From Gigantopelta aegis (lineage: Eukaryota > Mollusca > Gastropoda > Neomphalida > Peltospiridae): a stretch of 64,000 bases of DNA. Shown in pieces: positions 22,596-33,170 of this stretch. The stretch lies in the NCBI RefSeq assembly GCF_016097555.1, contig NC_054712.1:58757255-58821254 (forward strand), in the 5' to 3' direction. The position numbers were made by a program, and so were the translations under genes. The notes under the pieces were generated by a model. The model was not told the origin of the DNA. It was given only the letters and a program-made list of their open reading frames with translations, and ran no database searches. The first letter of the stretch is position 1; each line of letters begins with the position of its first letter.

Positions 22596-22703
22596 ATTTT
22601 GCGGTTATTTGTCACCGGTGCTCACATGAAGTCCGAGAAACAAAGTGTCGCAATTGTACCTACACAGCTTTACGGTGCGCTATTTGTCACATGGGTGTCC
22701 GAG
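22596..22703 (+). CDS. WDR59: WDR59 exon, zinc ribbon and start of RING
   Basis: Acceptor TATAATTACAG before 22596, donor GTAAGTG at 22704. With the G from the previous exon it reads DFAVICHRCSHEVRETKCRN, then CTYTALRCAICHMGVR. The Cys pairs C-x2-C (CHRC), C-x2-C (CRNC) and C-x2-C (CAIC) match vertebrate WDR59 (FGVYCSHCRSEVRGTQCAIC, then FTFQCAICHVAVRG), i.e. a zinc ribbon followed by the first ligands of the RING. No break and all ligands present. Confidence 0.97.
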
Positions 22704-22754
22704 GTAAGTGTGTCTTTTCTTACATGGTGTCATTCTGCAAACCCTTATTTCTCT

Positions 22755-22990
22755 TATCCTTAAAGTTTCAACCTGTGAAACTGGATACAAAGTTTGGTTA
22801 ATCTACAAACCTGTAACACATTTGGATAAAGTTACAATAGAGTAAGTAAAATATTGTGACATAGAAATGGGGAAATAGAAAAAAAATAGACTAGAGATTG
22901 TCTCCATAACTGTTATTTCTCAGAGGTACATGCATTTTTAAAATATGACAAATACATTTTGTGGAATTAGAAACAGGAAACACATCAGAC
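22755..22990 (+). mobile_element. CAGACCCTAG MITE, internal fragment
   Basis: Matches the 26799-27151 element (AGTTTGGTTAATCTACAAAC, TCTCCATAACTGTTATTTCT, ATATGACAAATACATTTTG) but lacks both termini. In the last WDR59 intron. Confidence 0.7.
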
Positions 22991-23305
22991 GTACAGAAAT
23001 TGATATTCTAGTTCAGTCAACCAGCAGAAAGGTGCCAGAAAGCCGTGCTAGAAAAAACATCTACTAGCACATGTCGTCTAGAACCTAGACAGTAATGTGC
23101 CCTTTTCATTGGTCAATTGGTTTCATTGTTTAGGAGGTAGATGGTCATTGATACTTGTTCATTACGTCATTCCATAATCAAGGTAGTAAGTGACGTTACA
23201 TAATATGTAACACTGCACGCATTCCTTCTGACGTAATATACAACAGCTGTGAGTAGGGTCGTGACGTCACGTAAATATGTAACACTGCACCTATTCCTTT
23301 TTCTT
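22985..23305 (-). repeat. inverted copy of the CRE-rich dispersed repeat
   Basis: Reverse-complement partner of 17955-18290: TTTCTAGCACGG-like end, TACCTCCTAAACAATG, CTGCACGCATTCCTT and GTCGTGACGTCACG. It runs to within about 10-20 bp of the acceptor of the last WDR59 exon; the phrase CTATTCCTTTT at its edge forms part of the pyrimidine tract. Confidence 0.7.
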
Positions 23306-23315
23306 TTTTTCACAG

Positions 23316-23452
23316 GTTCAGCTAACTTCTGTGTAGCATGTGGACATGGGGGTCACGCGAAACATATCAGGGACTGGTTCCAAAATGAGGCTGTGTGTCC
23401 TACAGGATGTGGATGCAATTGTTTAACAGTTAGTTCTGTTATTCAACAATAA
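23316..23452 (+). CDS. WDR59: WDR59 terminal exon (RING, stop codon)
   Basis: Acceptor CTTTTTTTCACAG before 23316; the stop is TAA at 23450-23452. With the preceding G it reads GSANFCVACGHGGHAKHIRD, then WFQNEAVCPTGCGCNCLTVS and SVIQQ. Vertebrate WDR59 ends GSSNFCLTCGHGGHTSHMME, WFRTQEVCPTGCGCHCLLES, TF, so this is the true C terminus. The C-x2-C, GHGGH and CPTGCGC zinc ligands are intact. This GATOR2 RING region contributes to subunit pairing and complex stability. No clear AATAAA follows; ATTAAA occurs at about 23811. Confidence 0.97.
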
Positions 23453-24066
23453 CCACAATACTCTGACCTGACTTTAAGAAAAACAATTTTGTAAGAAATT
23501 GTTAGCCAGAATTACAGACTGATTTCTAAAAAATGGCTTATTTGGTCCAAATGGTGAACAGTCACATTAAGAAATTAATTAGCTTTGTTTTTTATTTGAA
23601 TGATTTATCACACAAACACCTTTCAGGTAACGTATATATCTTTGCCTATAATAAGTCTCTTTTTTTCATCAAAATATTATTTCATAACTTTGGGAGATTG
23701 ATTTATAAGGGGGTTGGAAAATTACACAAAAATATTAATGTTTTGGGAATGTTATTGAATTTATTACTTTTTTTTTCTTTTTTTTTTTTACACATTTTTG
23801 ATTTTGGCATTAAAAACAATTTTGATATCTTTTAAAATGCATTTTCCAACAAACTGGACAGTACATACCACAGCCATTGATATATCGGTCAGTGGGCATA
23901 GATTGGGATAGGAAAAAACTTTGTGTTTTTATTCCTACAACCCAAGCCCCTGATGCAAGTGCTGTACTAAGTGAGCTAAATCCCCTCACCCCCCACGTAC
24001 AGCGAGGAGCAGTAATTTGAAACATTCTGTGATATCATTAAACTAACATTCCTTTCGCTTTTCTTA
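23453..24066. other. WDR59 3' UTR and flank
   Basis: AT-rich with T tracts (23766-23790). 23865-23890 and 23940-23975 contain weak SINE-like phrases on the - strand (GTACATACCACAGCC). The 100-codon frame at 23533 is AT-driven and unlikely to be coding. Confidence 0.45.
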
Positions 24067-25033
24067 TGTTGAGGAGTCCCACCCAGTAGTTCATGTGTGA
24101 TTACATTATGTTGAGGAGTCCCACCCAGTAGTTCATGTGTGATTACATTATGTTGAGGAGTCGGACCCAGTAGTTCATGTGTGATTACATTATGTTGAGG
24201 AGTCCCACCCAGTAGTTCATGTGTGATTACATTATGTTGAGGAGTCGGACCCAGTAGTTCATGTGTGATTACATTATGTTGAGGAGTCCCACCCAGTAGT
24301 TCATGTGTGATTACATTATGTTGAGGAGTCCCACCCAGTAGTTCATGTGTGATTACATTATGTTGAGGAGTCCCACCCAGTAGTTCATGTGTGATTACAT
24401 TATGTTGAGGAGTCCCACCCAGTAGTTCATGTGTGATTACATTATGTTGAGGAGTCCCACCCAGTAGTTCATGTGTGATTACATTATGTTGAGGAGTCCC
24501 ACCCAGTAGTTCATGTGTGATTACATTATGTTGAGGAGTCGGACCCAGTAGTTCATGTGTGATTACATTATGTTGAGGAGTCGGACCCAATAGTTCATGT
24601 GTGATTACATTATGTTGAGGAGTCGGACCCAGTAGTTCATGTGTGATTACATTATGTTGAGGAGTCGGACCCAATAGTTCATGTGTGATTACATTATGTT
24701 GAGGAGTCCCACCCAGTAGTTCATGTGTGATTACATTATGTTGAGGAGTCGGACCCAATAGTTCATGTGTGATTACATTATGTTGAGGAGTCGGACCCAA
24801 TAGTTCATGTGTGATTACATTATGTTGAGGAGTCGGACCCAGTAGTTCATGTGTGATTACATTATGTTGAGGAGTCGGACCCAATAGTTCATGTGTGATT
24901 ACATTATGTTGAGGAGTCCGACCCAGTAGTTCATGTGTGATTACATTATGTTGAGGAGTCCGACCCAATAGTTCATGTGTGATTACATTATTTTGATGAA
25001 TCGGTCCCAATAGTTCATGTGTGATTACATTTC
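24067..25033. repeat. 42-bp tandem array, about 23 copies
   Basis: Unit ATTATGTTGAGGAGTCCCAC then CCAGTAGTTCATGTGTGATT. Copies carry either TCCCACCC or TCGGACCC, and AGTAG or AATAG, in a patchy order. Because 42 is a multiple of 3, the - strand is open for 366 codons (repeat HNVITHELLGPTPQ), but no splice or start context supports translation. Confidence 0.95.
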
Positions 25034-25434
25034 TACTTGCTTCATTAAATACCATTTCACTACAAGCTGGTTTCATTTTATCATAAATAAGAATATTCTT
25101 TTTAATTAAATAACCAGTTTAAAATCTGTCTTTAAATCTTGCTTTCTGATTGCTTAATGGATGACCTTTTCATTAAAAGTTTAGTACAATTGTTCACCAG
25201 AGGAGTCTTTCAACTGCACATTCCTCAAGCTTAAAGTGAAGGTCATTTAGATACCTTAATGTTTTAACTAGTTTACAGTAATGGAGGTTGGGGGGGGGGG
25301 GGGGTATTGTAATGCTCTATAATTTATTAGATTTACAGCATTCTTTACTGTTTAGTGATGAAAGCCATCATGATTTTTATTTTGGCTTACATTTGGTAAT
25401 TATATAATATCTTTTTTCTTTACTTTTCTTACAG

Positions 25435-25520
25435 GTGCAGCTAATTTCAGTTTAGCGTGAAAACAGGGGACTTGTTTCAGCTAGAGGCTGTGTGTCCAAC
25501 AGGAAGTGAATGTATCAGTT
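25435..25520 (+). pseudogene. decayed duplicate of the WDR59 terminal exon
   Basis: Acceptor TACTTTTCTTACAG precedes 25435. Then GTGCAGCTAATTTCAGTTTA aligns to GTTCAGCTAACTTCTGTGTA of the real exon. After a deletion of about 12 bases, GGGACTTGTTTCAG and GAGGCTGTGTGTCCAACAGG align to GGGACTGGTTCCAA and GAGGCTGTGTGTCCTACAGG. In the WDR59 frame it reads GAANFSLA and then stops (TGA at 25458), so the GHGGH and CPTGC ligands could not be made from it. The splice acceptor is intact, so a rare truncated isoform is conceivable. Confidence 0.88.
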
Positions 25521-25752
25521 GTTGTGTTCAACAGGAAGTGAATGTACCAGTTGTTGTGTCCAACAGGAAGTGAATGTAACAGTTGTTGTGTCCAACAGGA
25601 AGTGAATGTAACAGTTGTTGTGTCCAACAGGAAGTGAATGTACCAGTTGTGTCCAACAGGAAGTGAATGTACCAGTTGTTGTGTCCAACAGGAAGTGAAT
25701 GTACCAGTTGTTGCGTCCAACAGGAAGTGAATGTACCAGTTGTTGTAAAGAT
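25488..25752 (+). repeat. 32-bp array grown from the WDR59 exon copy
   Basis: About 8 copies of TGTCCAACAGGAAGTGAATG plus TACCAGTTGT. The first copy is the aligned continuation of the decayed exon, in the part that encodes CPTGCGC in the intact gene. Variants are TATCAG, TAACAG and a shorter unit at 25640. Confidence 0.92.
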
Positions 25753-26041
25753 TGCAACAATGACCTGTAACGTGCCGTGAGATTGGGGGCGGACAAAGTG
25801 TACAGCCCCTGGTCTTCTGGGTTGGGTTGCGGCAGTTGCAGACATGCCATGTCTGGCTGGTCACAAGACAGAGTGGTGGACTTGAAGACATTTGATTTTC
25901 TTTGGTGATAAAAAAATGTTAATGAACAAAATAGCCATGACTGGGTGCATTTTATCTTATGAACAGTTTTTTTTTTTGTTAATACATTATGTAATTGTTG
26001 CCAAACTTTTGTTGCATTAATAGTGCTTTAAAATTTTAGCC
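25753..26041. other. unassigned flank
   Basis: About 290 bases including a GC-richer stretch (25770-25860) of unknown nature. No exon was supportable. Confidence 0.35.
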
Positions 26042-26250
26042 TATAGTCCATCCCACAGAGAACGCCTTTTTTCATACTATGGAATTTACTCATTTACAAG
26101 TTATTTATTTTTGAGCTGATCGATTTCTAAATTGCACACAAAAATAGTATATTTGTGTTGTTTCCAAAACACTTTTACTTTTCTTTTTACATAAAACCAA
26201 ACTGACATTATTTAGTAAAAACATTTTGTAGGAAGATGGGACGGACTGAA
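26042..26250. mobile_element. TATAGTCC MITE
   Basis: TATAGTCCATCCCACAGAG at the left and AGATGGGACGGACTG at the right are inverted (compare GGGACGGACTATA at the end of 48334-48573). Inside: CTAAATTGCACACAAAAATA and ACATAAAACCAAACTGACAT, shared with the other copies. Non-coding. Confidence 0.78.
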
Positions 26251-26494
26251 GACTTAAATTTCTAATTACCTCATATGCATACATTTTGTATGCAGTTTCC
26301 ATGGCGTTAAAGACTCGGACTCTAATATAGTCTTAGGTCTAGACTACAGACGTTTTATAAGCAGAGGGCCAGGTATTTAACTTGAGAGAGAATTTCACTG
26401 AATCTCAACATTTCTGTGTATTCAGTTTGTCACCAAGCTCCGCCGTTGTGTTCACTGGAGGTTTGTGAGAACCCAATTTGCAAGGTGTACAAAC

Positions 26495-26606
26495 TAAAGT
26501 CTGGGCTGAATTTATGAAGTCTGTTTTTCTTGAACACCAGTGACTGATCATTGTAGATGTATATAGTTACATGTGCATAACACATAAACAGGCTTTGTGA
26601 ATTCGG
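26495..26606. mobile_element. foldback element
   Basis: GGGCTGAATTTATGAAGTCTG at the left matches GGCCCGAATTCACAAAGCCTG read on the other strand at the right. Similar in plan and end sequence to 58-175. Confidence 0.6.
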
Positions 26607-26798
26607 GCCATTGGGTTTTCCATTTCCTTTAAAATGTCCATTAGTAAATATATAGCTTATTTTAGAATGGATTTTATTAAACCATTCCAGCACTGTGATA
26701 TAAAGGATACTTTTCTTTAGTCAGTAATATTTATACAGTTCAGTCAGTAATATTTATTCAGTTCAGTAATTGTCAAACTGTTATATTGTTTTTCCATT

Positions 26799-27151
26799 TA
26801 GTCACAGACCCTAGTTTCAACCCATTAAAATAGACACTAAGTTTCATTAATCTACAAACCTGTCACACATTTGGAATTAAGACTGTGATGTTGAAATGGC
26901 GAAATGCTTTTGAAATTTACTACAGCTCGTTTCCATAGCCATTCCTTCTCAGAGATGTGTGCTATTTTTAAAATATGAAAAATGCATTTTGTGTTATTAG
27001 AAACACTAGGATGACCAAGAACATTTTAGATGTATGGAAATTGATAATCTAAACAATAAAATGTAAGTAATATCAGAGTTTAAAATATTAATAATGGCTC
27101 CAATAGTGAAAAATATGTTGGAGTTTAAAAAAACTAGGGTCTGTCACTTTA
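26799..27151. mobile_element. CAGACCCTAG MITE, best copy
   Basis: TIRs are AGTCACAGACCCTAGTTTCA (left) and AAACTAGGGTCTGTCACTTT (right). About 350 bp, no coding capacity. Partial or modified copies are at 12773-12965, 13434-14812, 22755-22990 and 54245-54565. Confidence 0.85.
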
Positions 27152-27603
27152 ATCGAGTCCCTCTGCATTCACATCATCTAGTGACAAAACTGAAAATTAA
27201 ATAGTGGATCTTTCTAGGCCGATTTACCTTTCGTTTCACTGTGGCTTCCACACATTGAAGGATTATTTTCAGAATTACTTTCCAAGCGCCTATGTATCGT
27301 TGTCAAGGTAATAAAAAATATGTACTGTTATGTTTTAATGATGTCCAAGTATTATGTATACATTGTAAAATGGATACACTGTAATATATTTTATTATGTG
27401 CAATATGGTCACATTTCCAAAACGTTGTCCTTGTTTAATGCATTTGGAATAAATGCCTATAAAATTGACTTTTCGTAGAGTTTTTCTTTCTGAGATGTTG
27501 CTGAATGGCAACTGTAGATGTTGTAAGGTATATAATAAGAATCTGTAAGAGAAAATATAAATATACTGATGGAAAGCGAAAGGAGACGCATAAATAGTAA
27601 CAG
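27152..27603. other. intergenic, nothing recognised
   Basis: The 100-codon frame at 27335-27637 (-) runs into the neighbouring array and shows no domain. Confidence 0.4.
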
Positions 27604-28385
27604 CAAAGAATGACTGCAACCAACACTCATGAATCAAGTGTCAGGAAGTTGACTGGTTTACTGACAGTCAGTACCACATTGCCAACATTTAACGTGACAT
27701 TATGGTATTGGCTGCAACCAACACTCATCCACAATGTCGGAAAGTTAACTGGTTTACCGACAGTCGATACCACATTACCGACATTCAACATGGCATTACA
27801 GTATTGACTGCAACCAACACTCATCCACAATGTCAGAAAGTTAACTGGTTTACTGACCGTCAATACCACATTACCGACATTCAGCATGGCATTACGGTAT
27901 TGACTGCAACCAACACTCATCAAGTGTCAGGAAGTTAACTGGTTTACTGACAGTCGGTACCACATTGCCGACATTTAACGTGACATTATGGTATTGGCTG
28001 CAAGCAACACTTATCCACAATGTCATAAAGTTAACTGGTTTATTGACGGTCAATACCACATTACTGACATTCAATATGACATTACGGTATTGGCTGCAAC
28101 CAACACTCATCCAGTGTCGGGAAGTTAACTGGTTTACTGACAGTCGGTACCACATTGCCGACATTTAACGTGACATTATGGTATTGGCTGTAAGCAACAC
28201 TCATCCACAATGTCATAAAGTTAACTGGTTTACTGACAGTCAATACCACATTACTGACATTCAACTTTACATTACTGTATTGGCTGCAACCAACACTCAT
28301 CCAGTGTCAGGAAGTTAACTGGTTTACCGACAGTAAATACCACATTACCGACATCCAATGTGACATTACTGGCCGAACTTACATT
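27604..28385. repeat. about 96-bp tandem array, 8 copies
   Basis: Unit contains GACTGCAACCAACACTCATC, AGTTAACTGGTTTACTGACA and TACCACATTACCGACATTCA. Two unit types alternate (CCACAATGTC versus CAAGTGTC or CCAGTGTC), so units seem to have duplicated in pairs. Confidence 0.93.
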
Positions 28386-29857
28386 TACAATGCTTAAAAC
28401 ACCTGTTTTAGACTTACAGCGTGTAACTACATACATTTACAATGCTTAAAACACTTGCGTTGGAAGAAAAACAGGCTTTATAAATTACTCTTGTAACACC
28501 ACAAGTCCTGTGATTGGTGATAAATGTGAGTGTGTTGGTTGTAAAAAGAAATAGTTTCATCTGGGCAAAAAATGTATGCAATTTTATTTCATCTAGTACC
28601 ACTAGGTCAACTAGCCTTGTGCTTGAAACATGTATGGGTTACCTGTAAAAAAAAGTACGGTACTCCAATTTTGTGCGGAACTAGGGTAATCATAGATGAT
28701 TATCTTGGAAATGAGCAGCTTGACGCCTATTTTTTTCTGATTCACTTTAAGGGTGAGGGGTGGTAGTATTTAGATCCGTGGCGTTTATGTCAATTGATAC
28801 GCTGCAGGTAGGAGTTTTAGGAAACATGTTACTATTGTCGTCTATGGGATTTGATTTGGTAGTATACACTCTATAAGCCAGTTAATACATTCACAAACTT
28901 TGGCCTTGCCCATCAACACCAAACGCATTCCAGATGGCAACAAGATCACATGTAACCAAATGGGTAATTTTCAGTTACAACCAGTATGTGGTATGTTAAA
29001 GATATTGGTATGTGCCGTCCTGGCCCTTTTTAATGAAGGTTCTATCAGTACATTTGTACTGCACTAAGTTTTCCATTTTGCTGGATGTCAAAGCTGGAAC
29101 GGTTTAGTTTTTGTTTTGTTATTTTTTAAAACTATTCTGTTGATTACACAATTTTATATTTGTTATACAATAGGTCAACACATTCATTTCAAAAATTTTT
29201 CTTAAGAAAGCTTTATTCGGTGAACAAACAAAAAACCCAACAACATTCAGGCCCAAGAAATGAAAACAATTTGCATTATGCACCATTTAAATATGTCGGG
29301 TGAATATAACACTATACTACAGTCTTCATATTTACACCTGGTATCATCACTGTTTACCAAATCACTTGTCCTACGCGTACGGACTCCCATTTTTGTAGGG
29401 AGGCAGGCTGTTTTTTGTCCAAATTAAAAAGAAAATGCCCAAATCTGGATAACAACATTCATTCATATTAGCATTACTATTAATGGATGATAACTAATTC
29501 TGAGGGTAGAATGATGGAAATACATGGTAAGAAGGTCCCCTGTTCAGATATTTTGCACGAATATCTCTATTATTTTTACTTGAATTTGAGGTTTTGCTCC
29601 AGCACTAGGGGGCCTAAGGGGGCAGTGGCTGCCCCGTCTCTTACACGTGTGATGACTCTATCCACAGAGCTCAGTCTTGTGCTTGGTCATCTTTGACATC
29701 CAATAGGCAATGACTGATAAATCAATATGCTCTAATGGTGTTAATAAAACAAAACCAACCAACCAAAACAATTCATCATAGGACATTGAGCTGATTTCCA
29801 ATTGAGTGGCAATAGCAGGTTTTCTCTCTTACTATCTGTGTGCTTCTTAAAAACAAA
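28386..29857. other. intergenic with dispersed repeat
   Basis: A 50-bp direct repeat of ACATTTACAATGCTTAAAAC occurs at 28380-28450. Bases 29370-29520 (GTACGGACTCCCATTTTTGT, TCTGAGGGTAGAATGA) belong to a dispersed family also seen at 51040-51310 (+) and 54150-54250 (-). A family-1 SINE-like tail lies at 29690-29760. No gene seen. Confidence 0.45.
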
Positions 29858-30174
29858 GTTAAACTTTGTTTTGTTTAATGACATCACTAGAGTACACGGA
29901 TTTATTTATCATTGGCTGTTGAATGTCAAACATTTCGTAAGTTTGACATTTAGTCTTAGAGAGGAAACCCATTGCATTCTTCCATTAGTAGCAAGGGATC
30001 TTTTTATATGCACCATTTCACAGACAGGATAGCACATACCATGGCCTTTGATATACCAGTTGTGGTGCACTGACTGGAGTGAGAAATAGCCCAATGGGCC
30101 CTCTGACAGGGATCGATCCCAGACTGACCGCACATCAAAGTGAATGCTTTACCACTGGGCTACATCCCGCCCCC
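29858..30174 (-). mobile_element. family-1 SINE, near full length
   Basis: On the - strand: GGGGCGGGATGTAGCCCAGT, GGGATCGATCCCTGTCAGAG, CCAGTGCACCACAACTGG, body AAAAGATCCCTTGCTACTAA and tail TCTAGTGATGTCATTAAACA. Confidence 0.9.
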
Positions 30175-30682
30175 TGTGTGGTTGTTAACCATATTATGTT
30201 TAACGATACGTAACATTGAGACTTGTTAAATAAAACATTTCATCCTTCCTTCCAGTTCTGTATCTCCGACCACTGTGTCTATATTTCATGGTTCTTTTTA
30301 CACATCAGAACTTTAAAACTGAAGTGTGTTAGCTCCAGTTGAACATGTCAGGAAAAGTCATAGAGCCTATCTGAATTTCTGTGTCTCAGTTCCTCGTGTC
30401 TCTGGTTCCTGGAATACGATTCCGGTACCACGCTGTCGGCAAACGCATCCGTGCTGCAAAGATGAAGATACGCATCAAATTAAACATTTAATCACATTGA
30501 TCCTGCAACCACTGTTAATATCGACCAATTAGGATGACTCATTAAAGCCAAGTTATAAACGTATACTAGCAGATTATGACTTTTGACGTCATTTATGTGA
30601 TGTCACACCCATAGCTACATTACAAAATAGCTCAACTGCACAATGTAGCTAAAACAACAGAAATAATAGCTTTTTTCCTTAA
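30175..30682. other. intergenic, unassigned
   Basis: A 3' SINE-tail fragment (AAATAAAACATTTCATCCTT) is at 30226-30250. Bases 30410-30480 are GC-richer but no exon could be defined. A TGACGTCA core lies at 30593. Confidence 0.35.
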
Positions 30683-30803
30683 TTTTTATGGTCTGCAGGA
30701 TAAAGATAATAACTAGTTAATGACGTAGGATATCAGCTTTATCCTGTTCCGGCCAAATCTTCACAGGATAAAGCCGATATTCTACATCATTAACTAGTTA
30801 TTC
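30683..30803. repeat. long inverted repeat (hairpin)
   Basis: The left arm GATAATAACTAGTTAATGAC, continuing through TATCAGCTTTATCCTG, pairs with the right arm CAGGATAAAGCCGATATTCT, continuing to ATTAACTAGTTATT. The arms are about 45 bp with few mismatches and the loop is about 20 bp. Similar in style to 49765-49925. Confidence 0.8.
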
Positions 30804-31045
30804 TGTATTTAGTAAAACTGGTTAAGGCAAAGAATACAACAAAAAAGTAATACTCTCTAGTAATACTGGTAGAAGATAAAAGTAAAAAATGTAATATTAG
30901 TGAAAGTAGGGCATAAAATTTGGCATGAACGATTTTGTCCTTTGTCTGTCGGTTATGCAAAACCAATATCAAAATAAACGACGGATCGTTTGTGCAAAAG
31001 TTGTAATCACTTGTCAAAAAATCCAAACAAACATGTATTGGTTAA
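30804..31045. other. flank between hairpin and array
   Basis: No gene. ACTCTCTAGTAATACTGGTA at 30851 resembles CACTAGTAGTACTGGTAGAA at 33169, which includes the last codons of the - strand gene, so this may be a partial duplication of that gene end. Confidence 0.3.
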
Positions 31046-32148
31046 AATCATCAATGTTGTGGGAAACTGCTGCAGTGGGAAATGCCCGACCTAGATGTAT
31101 GTCATATGTACTTGATGTTAAAATCATCAATGTTGTGGGAAACTGCGTGCAGTGGGAAATGCCCGACCTAGATGTATGTCATATGTACTTGATGTTAAAA
31201 TCATCAATGTTGTGGGAAACTGCTGCAGTGGGAAATGCCCAACCTAGATGTATGTCATATGTACTTGATGTTAAAATCATCAATGTTGTGGGAAACTGCG
31301 TGCAGTGGGAAATGCCCGACCTAGATGTATGTCATATGTACTTGATGTTAAAATCATCAATGTTGTGGGAAACTGCTGCAGTGGGAAATGCCCGACCTAG
31401 ATGTATGTCATATGTACTTGATGTCATCAATGTTGTGGGAAACTGCGTGCAGTGGGAAATGCCCGACCTAGATGTATGTCATATGTACTTGATGTTAAAA
31501 TCATCAATGTTGTGGGAAACTGCTGCAGTGGGAAATGCCCAACCTAGTGGACTTGATGTTAAAATCATCAATGTTGTGGGAAACTGCGTGCAGTGGGAAA
31601 TGCCCGACCTAGATGTATGTCAATGTACTGCCAATGTTGTGGGAAAACGACCTAGATGTATGTCATATGTACTTGATGTTAAAATCATCAATGTTGTGGG
31701 AAAAAATGCTGATGTGCAGTGGGAAATGCCCGACCTAGATGTATGTCATATGTACTTGATGTTAAAATCATCAATGTTGTGGGAAACTGCTGCAGTGGGA
31801 AATGCCCGACCTAGATGTATGTCATATGTACTTGATGTTAAAATCATCAATGTTGTGGGAAACTGCTGCAGTGGGAAATGCCCGACCTAGATGTATGTCA
31901 TATGTATTTGATGTTAAAATCATCAATGTTGTGGAAAACTGTGTGCAGTGGGAAATGCCCGACCTAGATGTATGTCATATGTACTTGATGTTAAAATCAT
32001 CAATGTTGTGGAAAACTGTGTGCAGTGGGAAATGCCCGACCTAGATGTATGTCATATGTACTTGATGTTAAAATCATCAATGTTGTGGGAAACTGCTGCA
32101 GTGGGAAATGCCCGACCTAGATGTATGTCATATGTACTTGATGGTAAT
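31046..32148. repeat. about 77-bp tandem array, about 15 copies
   Basis: Unit: ATCATCAATGTTGTGGGAAA, CTGCTGCAGTGGGAAATGCC, CGACCTAGATGTATGTCATA, TGTACTTGATGTTAAA. Two forms (CTGCTGCAG and CTGCGTGCAG, one base longer) mostly alternate, and some units are shortened (31545-31670). The 321-codon frame over it is an artefact. It sits 1 kb beyond the 3' end of the - strand gene. Confidence 0.95.
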
Positions 32149-32430
32149 GTTCTAACCGGCTTTGCCTCCACCGTTCAATGTGTCCAGCCATTTCCTTCAT
32201 GACCACCGTCTATTTTCGTTATGAAACACAACCTACTTTAGCACGCCACTGACATATTTACAATTTACGGACACTTGCGGAAATTCCCAAACTCCTGAAG
32301 TCACGATATTCGGTGTTTGATGCACGTCACAGAACTTGTATGGGTAGTTTATATTATAATATATATTGATGCAATTTAATGACACTGATGAATACAAAAT
32401 ATTTAAAAGAGAACCCCAACATTCTTCCCC
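32149..32430. other. intergenic, nothing recognised
   Basis: No repeat family, exon or hairpin identified. Confidence 0.4.
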
Positions 32431-32826
32431 AAAAGAAAGAAAGAAAGAAATGTTTTATTTAACGATGCACTCAACACATTTTATTTACGGTTATATGGTG
32501 TCAGACATATGGTTAAGGACCACACAAAGTTTGAGAGGAAACCTGCTGTCACCACTACATGGGCTACTCTTTCCTATTAGCAGCAAGGGATCTTTTATTT
32601 GCACTTCCCACAGGCAGGATAACACAAACCATGGCCTTTGTTGAACCAGTTATGGATCACTGGTCGGTGCAAGTGGTTTACACTACCCAATGAGCCTTGC
32701 GGAGCACTCACTTAGGGTTTGGAGTCGGTATCTGGATTAAAAATCCCATGCCTCGACTGGGATCCGAACCCAGTACCTACCAGCCTGTAGACCGATGGCC
32801 TAACCACAACGCCACCGAGGCCGGTT
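32431..32826 (-). mobile_element. family-3 SINE (about 390 bp)
   Basis: On the - strand it starts with the head shared with family 2 (CCGGCCTCGGTGGCGTTGTG, CTGGTAGGTACTGGGTTCGG). It continues ACTCCAAACCCTAAGTGAG, then AGATCCCTTGCTGCTAATAG and the long-tail 3' part ending TTAAATAAAACATTTC. It looks like a chimera of a family-2 head and a long-tail family-1 body. Very similar copies are at 37558-37953 and 52703-53094. Confidence 0.9.
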
Positions 32827-33170
32827 CCCCAAAAGAGGTCAAAAACGATTTTGACATGGCTTGATTTTCATGGGTCAGTCGGATTACGACAAACAAACAA
32901 CAGCACGTGCTATCATATATTATACTTCGAAAATAATATGTTATTGACCATCGACTTGATATGTACAAGCAGTGTTGGACATTCAAGGCCATGTTTAATG
33001 AAACAAGCTATAATGTCCTTCACAAAGACTCGTATCCTAATCTTTTATAGAAGAACGAAAACAAGGATTGAATAGGAATAAAATGTAACATTTGCAAAAA
33101 CATAGGGTCTAAATAACTGAACAGGACTATAGTAATACTAATAGAATACTAAGTGAAAGTGTAATACTCA
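32827..33170. other. 3' flank or 3' UTR of the - strand gene
   Basis: Lies directly after the stop codon of the C2H2 membrane protein gene in its direction. No clear AATAAA was identified on the - strand. Confidence 0.4.

Noticed and set aside
23976-25076. 366-codon - strand frame with a 14-residue repeat
   Set aside because: Arises from a 42-bp tandem unit; no promoter, domain or splice support, and the nucleotide copies vary without codon bias.
30925-31890. 321-codon + strand frame
   Set aside because: Product of the 77-bp array; shifts of unit length change the frame repeatedly.
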